DNA of 5,205 nucleotides from positions 1-5,205 of the forward strand of contig CALERQ010000163.1 of assembly GCA_937907305.1 (NCBI GenBank), in the 5' to 3' direction. This document shows positions 1-5,205 of the stretch, piece after piece; the first letter of the stretch is position 1; every line of letters starts with the position of its first letter. Made by a program: the position numbers and the translations under genes. The notes under the pieces are model-generated. The model searched no databases. It was not told where the DNA came from and worked only from the letters and a program-made list of their open reading frames with translations. The stretch comes from an uncultured Clostridia bacterium. GTDB taxonomy: Bacteria > Bacillota > Clostridia > Oscillospirales > Ruminococcaceae.

Positions 1-1691
<1,691 letters not shown>

Positions 1692-1699
<8 letters not shown>

Positions 1700-1862
1700 C
1701 GTTCCACTTCCTTTCGTGGGGAATATCCTTCCGCAGGGCAGCCACACCGCCCGGCCCTGTTTTACGGCGGCACAAATCCGCGCTGACTGCGTCAAGGGCC
1801 TTGTCAGGCATCAGTCCATTTTCAATGGACATAAGCCTGTCGGCGGCCCATTTCCTTGTCAT
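1692..1862 (-). CDS. Possible small protein (56 aa) encoded in the clp leader, overlapping the clp start
   Basis: An open frame of 56 codons begins at the ATG at 1862 and ends at a TAA (1694-1692) inside the first codons of the Clp gene, an 8-base overlap of the kind seen in translationally coupled pairs. The predicted product begins MTRKWAADRLMSIENG, is rich in charged and small residues, has one cysteine and no membrane segment or signal peptide, and its first half could be helical. I recognise no family. GC at codon positions 1, 2 and 3 is about 59, 50 and 62%, compatible with coding but not decisive. Against it: no good SD (a GGCGGT lies about 12 nt upstream) and strong inverted repeats in the same bases, which favour an RNA structure. 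Both could be true. An ORF on the opposite strand here (1647-2078) looks like a shadow. Confidence 0.4.
1707..1714 (-). promoter_or_regulatory. Ribosome binding site of the Clp ATPase gene, in a small hairpin loop
   Basis: On the minus strand AAAGGAAG ends 7 nt before the ATG at 1699 and fixes that start over the internal ATG at codon 6. The SD is flanked by CCAC (1719-1716) and GTGG (1707-1704), which can pair as a 4-bp stem placing most of the SD in an 8-nt loop. The stem is short, so any effect on translation is speculative. Confidence 0.7.
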
Positions 1863-1887
1863 CCCATGATTTTTACCGCCGTAAAAC
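1759..1887 (-). ncRNA. Candidate structured leader RNA upstream of the Clp ATPase gene
   Basis: A perfect 12-bp inverted repeat, GTTTTACGGCGG (minus strand 1887-1876) and CCGCCGTAAAAC (1770-1759), closes a 105-nt interior; two more pairs follow beyond one mismatch. Inside sits a nested hairpin: outer stem CAGGC/GCCTG (1839-1835 with 1809-1805), a 4x4 internal loop, and inner stem GTCCATT/AATGGAC (1830-1824 with 1820-1814) closed by a 3-nt GAA loop. The 5' arm has two competing partners: its own downstream GTAAAA (giving UUUUAC-GGCG-GUAAAA) and an internal CCGCCG at 1846-1841. Mutually exclusive pairings upstream of an SD suggest a regulatory leader. It matches no riboswitch consensus I can recall. 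Alternatives are a small MITE-like element with 12-bp terminal repeats, although I see no flanking target duplication, or chance structure in a small coding region. Confidence 0.4.
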
Positions 1888-1906
1888 GGGTGCGAACACT
1901 TTCTAA

Positions 1907-1944
1907 AATAAAACCGCTTTTATTGTTATGCCCGTTCCCGGGCA
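1907..1944 (-). terminator. Tandem hairpins after the CvpA gene, possible weak terminator
   Basis: Just after the cvpA stop, in minus-strand order, comes a GC hairpin TGCCCG-GGAA-CGGGCA (1944-1929) with a GNRA-type tetraloop. It is followed by an AT hairpin AATAAAA-GCGG-TTTTATT (1924-1907) running into TTAG. The first lacks an immediate U run and the second has a weak stem, so neither is a textbook intrinsic terminator. Their position at the end of the tightly packed gene run supports a partial terminator or 3' mRNA stabiliser. I found no convincing promoter for the Clp gene in this gap. Confidence 0.35.
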
Positions 1945-1948
1945 GGAT

Positions 1949-2569
1949 TTACACAGGAAATTCAAACTGCACAAACCAATTGAGGATCGTCGATTTCTGT
2001 ACCACGGCGGTATTCAGCCAGCTCCACTCATTTTCGCTAAAGGTGATGAGCACCGCCGCCGCCATACCGATGAGATAGCACAGCAGAAAGGCCTCCGCCG
2101 CGCCCAGCACACCGCCCAGCACACGATTCACTCCGCCTACCACCGGCACCCGGTTCACATTCCGGGTCAGCTTTGCCAGTGCCCGCACTATAACCATCGC
2201 CACCAGGAAAATGACCAGAAACGCCACCATCGTCAGCAGAGCCACCATCACGGTCCGCAGGGCATCCCCTGCCGCCCCGGTAATGGTATCGGTCGGGTCT
2301 ATGCGGTCCAGCAGCTCCGCGAAGGTTTGAAGCTTCTGCCGCAGGGTATCGCTCACAGCTGTTTGCAGCCGCTCGGCCAGATAGCCATCGTACAGCCAGG
2401 CCGCGGCCTTGCCGCTCAGCAGCGCCGCTACAATGCAGGCCGCCGCCAGTCCCAGCAGGTGAATAAAGGAACTGACAAAGCCCCGCCCCACCGAGCGGAT
2501 CATCACAAACAGGATCACCGCGATCAGCGCCAGATCCCAAATCAATGAAGGGGTAAAAATATCTCTCAT
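1949..2569 (-). CDS. CvpA family membrane protein
   Basis: This 206-residue integral membrane protein has the usual four hydrophobic segments of the CvpA family (named from colicin V production in E. coli), at about 11-29, 34-52, 106-130 and 155-177. A family-like stretch, RNVNRVPVVGGVNRVLGG (136-153), precedes the last helix, similar to the Leu-Pro-hydrophobic-Gly-Gly-hydrophobic-Asn-Arg motif common in the family. The biochemical role is not settled; in other bacteria CvpA has been linked to envelope homeostasis and bile-salt resistance. The start ATG at 2569 has an SD (AAAGGGGG) 7 nt upstream and overlaps the stop of the preceding small ORF as ATGA, suggesting coupled translation. It ends with TAA at 1951-1949, and hairpins follow directly. 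A 204-codon alternative frame starting at 2651 encodes a glycine- and arginine-rich sequence and is a shadow. Confidence 0.88.
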   Translation of the reverse strand: MRDIFTPSLIWDLALIAVILFVMIRSVGRGFVSSFIHLLGLAAACIVAALLSGKAAAWLYDGYLAERLQTAVSDTLRQKLQTFAELLDRIDPTDTITGAAGDALRTVMVALLTMVAFLVIFLVAMVIVRALAKLTRNVNRVPVVGGVNRVLGGVLGAAEAFLLCYLIGMAAAVLITFSENEWSWLNTAVVQKSTILNWFVQFEFPV

Positions 2570-2706
2570 TTTGCCGCCCCCTTTCTCTCTTTTCTTCGGT
2601 TTTCGTTGTCATGGCGGCACAGCTCCATTTTGTCTCGGGCCGACCCTCCATTCCATTCCGGGCAGCCCTCGCCCATTTCGCTGCACCGCCCCCGGCCCTC
2701 TGCCAT
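2566..2706 (-). CDS. Possible small Cys-containing protein (46 aa) between the DUF5711-like and CvpA genes
   Basis: The 136-bp gap between the two flanking genes is exactly filled by one open frame. Its ATG (2706-2704) shares a base with the upstream TAA stop (TAATG), and its TGA (2568-2566) overlaps the cvpA start (ATGA). The predicted product begins MAEGRGRCSEMGEGCPEW, has cysteines at 8, 15 and 30 and a histidine at 32 (CRH), and ends in a very basic tail rich in Arg/Lys. The Cys/His set could bind a metal, but this is inference. There is no membrane segment or signal peptide and I recognise no family. GC is about 67% at codon third positions and about 52% at second positions, mildly favouring coding. 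There is no SD at normal distance (GAGGAGG lies about 20 nt away), so it would depend on termination-reinitiation. It could instead be a non-translated spacer or start at the internal ATG at 2676. Confidence 0.5.
   Translation of the reverse strand: MAEGRGRCSEMGEGCPEWNGGSARDKMELCRHDNENRRKERKGAAK
2577..2584 (-). promoter_or_regulatory. Ribosome binding site of the CvpA gene
   Basis: On the minus strand AAAGGGGG lies 7 nt before the ATG at 2569, at the end of a purine-rich run. It decides the cvpA start. It also sits inside the last codons of the small upstream ORF, so ribosomes translating that ORF would pass over it. Confidence 0.65.
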
Positions 2707-3857
2707 TACAGCCGCCGGTGGGTCAGCCCCTCCTCGGTGATGCAGTAATAGCCGTTCTGCCAGGGCGCTATCTGCTGGATACCGCTCTCCTCCCGGTCAC
2801 TCACTTCGGTCAGGGCGGCATCGCCCAGCAGCAGGGTGTTTTCGGTCAGGATCAGCACCCGGTTCTTCTCGGTATGCAGGGAAAGCACCCGCTCCGTCAC
2901 GGTTCTGGTGCCCACTGCCGTCAGCGTGGCGTCGTAGGCCGTTACCGTTACCCCGACCGTCTCCCGGCTGTCCCCGCAGGCGGTGTAAAGCGTCCCGCCT
3001 TCGCTGATGGCCATCGCCGTCGGCGTTTCGGCAAAGCGGGCCTCGTACAGCACCGCCCCACCGGTGGAAATCACCCTCGCGCCCCGGTCGGTCACAGCCA
3101 GCAGGTTATCACCGCACCACTGGGCCTTCAGCAGGATCTCATCCGGCCAGCTTAGGGAGACCGCCGGCTGCCGCCCGGTCATATCGTGCAGCTTGATGCC
3201 GCACCCCAGGGCTCCGCCGCCGCTGGTCACACCACCGGCCGCCAGCCAGGTGCCCTTGCCGTTCAGCGCCAGCACCGAAAGGTAGCAGTCCCCGCTCTCC
3301 AGCAGGAAGATCTCCTCCCCGCGGGCGTTATACACCGTCACCACGGAAAGTCCGCTGCCGCCCCGCCGGGAAAGGGCAATGGTCCCTTTATCGTTCAGCG
3401 TGCCCCCCAGCAGAATGCCGCTGCCGGTGCCGCTTTGCAGCGTTTTGGTCTTATTGGTCAGCATCCAGTCGGTGCCGCCCACATCGTAGGTCAGCAGCCT
3501 CCCGCCGGAATACACACTCACAGGGCTGTTGTAGCTGTGCAGGAACTCCCCGGTGATCACACCCCCGGTATTGTATACCGTCACACTGCCCTCGGCGCAC
3601 AGGGCCACGCCGCCCTTTACCCCGATGAGCTGCCTTGTTTCCTGCCGGTCCAGCGTCACAGGGAAGCCCTTGCCCCCCCGCAGCGAGGCCGCGAGGTTCG
3701 TCAGGTGGCTATCCCACCCCAGCTGCCGCCCCACAAAGAAGGTCAGCCCGATGACGGCAGCCACCGCCAGCACAATCGCCAGCTTTTTGGTTCTCCGCCA
3801 GTTTTTTTTACGGCGGCGTCTGCGGCGCGCTTCTTCAAACTCGGTCAGTTCGCTCAC
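2706..3857 (-). CDS. Single-pass membrane protein with beta-propeller-like domain, probable DUF5711 family
   Basis: The 383-residue product has a short cytoplasmic N-terminus packed with Arg and Lys (about 11-25), one transmembrane helix (about 26-43), and a long C-terminal region predicted outside the membrane by the positive-inside rule. That region is built of repeated short beta-strand units with Gly-Gly turns and blade-like phrases such as LLTYDVGG, VTVYNARGEE, VTVTAYDATL and LLLGDAALTE, resembling a WD40/PQQ-type propeller without a catalytic motif. The layout matches what I recall of DUF5711, a clostridial family of unknown function; the family name is from memory. Translation starts at GTG (3857), which overlaps the truA stop as GTGA and has a strong AGGAGG 7 nt upstream. 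It is followed by TAATG leading into the small ORF. A role in the envelope, perhaps binding or scaffolding, is inference only. Confidence 0.85.
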   Translation of the reverse strand: MSELTEFEEARRRRRRKKNWRRTKKLAIVLAVAAVIGLTFFVGRQLGWDSHLTNLAASLRGGKGFPVTLDRQETRQLIGVKGGVALCAEGSVTVYNTGGVITGEFLHSYNSPVSVYSGGRLLTYDVGGTDWMLTNKTKTLQSGTGSGILLGGTLNDKGTIALSRRGGSGLSVVTVYNARGEEIFLLESGDCYLSVLALNGKGTWLAAGGVTSGGGALGCGIKLHDMTGRQPAVSLSWPDEILLKAQWCGDNLLAVTDRGARVISTGGAVLYEARFAETPTAMAISEGGTLYTACGDSRETVGVTVTAYDATLTAVGTRTVTERVLSLHTEKNRVLILTENTLLLGDAALTEVSDREESGIQQIAPWQNGYYCITEEGLTHRRL

Positions 3858-4615
3858 AGTTCCGCCTCCTTTTGCTCATAGAATACCCGCTCCAGATAAA
3901 GCCCGCAGGCTGGGGCTGTTTTGCCGGCTCTTTCCCGGTCCTCACTGCGCAGGATGGCCATGATCTCCCCAGGGGGATATTTGCCCTGCCCTATTTCCAG
4001 CAGCGTCCCGGCCATAATGCGCACCATGTGGTAGAGGAACCCATTCCCTGTCACCGCCAGGTGTATTTCATCGCCGGTTTGGGTCACGGCGCATTCGGTC
4101 AGCGTGCGCACACGCTCCTCCGGGGGGATCTTCCCCCCCGCCGCGCAAAAGGCCGAAAAATTATGGGTACCCAGCAGCCTCCCGGCCGCCTCATTCATCG
4201 CGGCGGTATCCACCGGCCGGGGCAGCTGTACCGCCTTCCCCTCCCGGAACGGATCCCGGACCGCGCTTTGGTACCAGCGGTAGCGGTAGCGCTTGGCCAC
4301 GGCGTCATACCGCGGGTGGAAGTCCTCCTCCACCGCGCGGCAGCCGGTCACCGCTATCTCCTTGGGCAGGTTCACATTCAGTGCCCTTTGCAGCGCCTCA
4401 GGCGGGATGCGGCAGCCCTCACATTTCAGCGCCGCCACAAAGCCCGCCGCGTGCACTCCGCTATCGGTGCGGGAGCAGCCGGTCAGCTCGCCCCGCTCGT
4501 CAAAGAGCCGTTCCACGGCATCCTGCACGGCGCCGCAGATGGTCGGGGCGTTCGGCTGGACCTGCCAGCCGCAGTAATGGGTCCCCAGCCAGCGCAGGGT
4601 CAGTTTGTATCGCAT
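3854..4615 (-). CDS. truA: tRNA pseudouridine synthase A
   Basis: TruA converts uridines at positions 38-40 of the tRNA anticodon arm to pseudouridine, in the cytoplasm and without a cofactor. The 253-residue length is normal for the family. Signature stretches are all present: the N-terminal RYKLTLRWLGTHYCGWQ (2-18), the catalytic motif GCSRTDSGVHA with nucleophile D51, the conserved HPRYDAVAKRYRYRWY (100-115) with the substrate-contacting tyrosine, HNFSAFC (151-157), NGFLYHMVRIMAGTLLEIG (191-209) and GKTAPACGLYL (231-241). No key residue is missing. The ATG at 4615 is preceded by a modest GGGGGTG 8 nt upstream. The gene lies 38 bp after ecfT, a pairing common in Firmicutes next to ribosomal-protein genes, and its TGA overlaps the next gene's GTG, so it is probably part of the same operon. 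Confidence 0.97.
   Translation of the reverse strand: MRYKLTLRWLGTHYCGWQVQPNAPTICGAVQDAVERLFDERGELTGCSRTDSGVHAAGFVAALKCEGCRIPPEALQRALNVNLPKEIAVTGCRAVEEDFHPRYDAVAKRYRYRWYQSAVRDPFREGKAVQLPRPVDTAAMNEAAGRLLGTHNFSAFCAAGGKIPPEERVRTLTECAVTQTGDEIHLAVTGNGFLYHMVRIMAGTLLEIGQGKYPPGEIMAILRSEDRERAGKTAPACGLYLERVFYEQKEAEL
3865..3870 (-). promoter_or_regulatory. Strong ribosome binding site for the GTG-started DUF5711-like gene
   Basis: AGGAGG on the minus strand lies 7 nt before the GTG at 3857 and inside the last codons of truA. It is the best SD in the window and justifies the GTG start and the 4-base GTGA overlap with truA, a typical arrangement for coupled translation. Confidence 0.75.
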
Positions 4616-4623
4616 GGATGGAG

Positions 4624-4630
4624 CACCCCC
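4624..4630 (-). promoter_or_regulatory. Ribosome binding site of truA in the 38-bp ecfT-truA spacer
   Basis: GGGGGTG on the minus strand lies 8 nt before the truA ATG at 4615. The rest of the spacer (4653-4631) is AT-rich but has no terminator hairpin and no well-spaced promoter pair, consistent with read-through from ecfT. Confidence 0.5.
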
Positions 4631-4653
4631 AGTCTTATCGTATCACAAAGTTG

Positions 4654-5205
4654 TTACCAAATCGTTGGCAATAGATTAACATATTTGTTCAGCAGAATTA
4701 CTCCGGCAAAAACCGCCGCGGTCACCACACTGGAGATGAGATCCCGGCCGTGCAGCTTCATCTGCTTCATGCGGGTGCGGCCCTCGCCGCCGTGGTAGCA
4801 GCGGCACTCCATGGCCAGCGCCAGCTCATCCGCCCGGCGGAACGCCGAAACGAACAGCGGAATGAGAATGGGTAAGAGCGCCTTGGCCCGCTGCATCACG
4901 CCGCCGCTTTCCAGGTCGGCGCCGCGCGCCTTCTGGGCGGACATGATCTTGTCCGTCTCCTCGATGAGGGTGGGGATAAACCGCAGCGCGATGGTCATCA
5001 TCATGGCCAGCTCGTGCACCGGCAGCTTGATCTTCTTGAGGGGCGCCAGCAGCCGCTCTATGCCGTCGGTCAGGGCGATGGGCGAGGTGGTGTAGGTCAG
5101 CAGCGAAGTACCCGCGATAAGGCACAAAATCCGCACCGACATGAATACCGCCGTCTCGATGCCCTCCTTGGTGATCTTGAGGAACTTCCACTGCCACAGC
5201 GGGTC
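4654..5205 (-). CDS. ecfT: Energy-coupling factor transporter transmembrane protein EcfT, C-terminal 183 residues, 5' end outside window
   Basis: EcfT is the membrane scaffold of ECF importers: it links the two ATPases EcfA1/EcfA2 to exchangeable substrate-binding S components for vitamins and metals. The frame is open from the right edge to TAA (4656-4654); roughly 80 N-terminal residues are missing compared with a usual length near 265. Visible are a transmembrane helix around 22-42 of this fragment (RILCLIAGTSLLTYTTSPIA), the family stretch PVHELAMMMTIALRFIPTLI (62-81), the first cytoplasmic coupling motif QKARGAD (91-97), a second membrane stretch (109-121), the second coupling region AMECRCYHGGEGRTRMK (131-147), in which the Ala-Arg-Gly of other EcfT proteins reads Cys-Arg-Cys, and a final helix (about 157-173). 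The ATPase genes are expected just upstream, outside the window. An internal ATG at 5142 is not the start, since conserved sequence continues upstream. Confidence 0.95.
   Translation of the reverse strand, partial: DPLWQWKFLKITKEGIETAVFMSVRILCLIAGTSLLTYTTSPIALTDGIERLLAPLKKIKLPVHELAMMMTIALRFIPTLIEETDKIMSAQKARGADLESGGVMQRAKALLPILIPLFVSAFRRADELALAMECRCYHGGEGRTRMKQMKLHGRDLISSVVTAAVFAGVILLNKYVNLLPTIW

Noticed and set aside
1801..1840. CUGAUG next to a hairpin, suggesting a hammerhead ribozyme core
   Set aside because: The seventh core base is C instead of A, and no GAAA strand or cleavage-site helix follows in the required arrangement.
1759..1887. MITE-like insertion bounded by 12-bp terminal inverted repeats
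   Set aside because: No target-site duplication flanks the repeats, no second copy is in the window, and the flanks partly extend the pairing as an RNA stem would. A genome-wide copy search would settle it.
2037..2651. A 204-codon minus-strand frame beginning in the cvpA upstream gap
   Set aside because: It overlaps nearly all of cvpA in another frame and encodes a Gly/Arg/Asp-rich sequence without hydrophobic segments; cvpA has the SD and family motifs.
3806..3816. A third copy of the 11-mer TTTTACGGCGG, identical to an arm of the clp-leader repeat
   Set aside because: Here it encodes part of the Arg/Lys-rich N-terminus of the DUF5711-like protein (CGC CGT AAA codons), so it is explained by coding and not evidence of a dispersed repeat.
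3186..3881. Long plus-strand frames opposite the DUF5711-like gene and truA (also 3872-4798)
   Set aside because: High-GC antisense shadows with Pro/His/Arg/Gln-rich products, lying opposite well-supported genes.
4616..4653. Possible promoter for truA in the AT-rich ecfT-truA spacer
   Set aside because: The -10-like TACGAT/GATAAG strings have no -35 box at a normal distance; read-through from ecfT is simpler.

Overview
The window reads as a compact stretch of chromosome from a GC-rich (about 60% by eye) Gram-positive anaerobe of the class Clostridia, most likely an Oscillospiraceae/Ruminococcaceae-type gut bacterium. That placement is an inference from three things: an ECF-transporter ecfT gene next to truA, a zinc-finger (ClpE-type) Clp ATPase, and a DUF5711-like membrane protein next to a CvpA-family protein. 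No mobile element, CRISPR array, tRNA or rRNA was found. Every gene I can support lies on the minus strand, so the window is best read from its right end to its left end.

Layout in the direction of transcription: (1) 5205-4654, the C-terminal two thirds of EcfT, the membrane coupling subunit of an energy-coupling-factor vitamin/metal importer; (2) after 38 bp, 4615-3854, truA (tRNA pseudouridine synthase A); (3) overlapping it by 4 bases (GTGA), 3857-2706, a single-pass membrane protein with a predicted extracytoplasmic beta-propeller-like domain, probably DUF5711; (4) 2706-2566, a 46-codon ORF that fills the gap exactly, starting in a TAATG overlap and ending in an ATGA overlap; (5) 2569-1949, a four-helix CvpA-family membrane protein; (6) 1948-1700, a leader of about 250 bp with two hairpins just after cvpA, a 12-bp perfect inverted repeat enclosing a nested hairpin, and a possible 56-codon ORF (1862-1692) that runs 8 bases into the next gene; (7) 1699 to the left edge, the first 566 residues of a two-AAA-domain Clp unfoldase with an N-terminal four-cysteine zinc finger.

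Genes 1-5 are so tightly spaced or overlapping that they are probably co-transcribed, with translational coupling from truA to cvpA. They combine nutrient uptake (EcfT), tRNA modification (TruA) and envelope proteins of unclear role (DUF5711-like, CvpA). The Clp ATPase probably forms its own unit or is separately controlled: its leader is the only sizeable non-overlapping gap, and I see neither a CtsR-type heptad repeat nor a CIRCE element there. The parts most worth a second look are the two small ORFs and the structured clp leader. No wholly new multi-gene system is evident.
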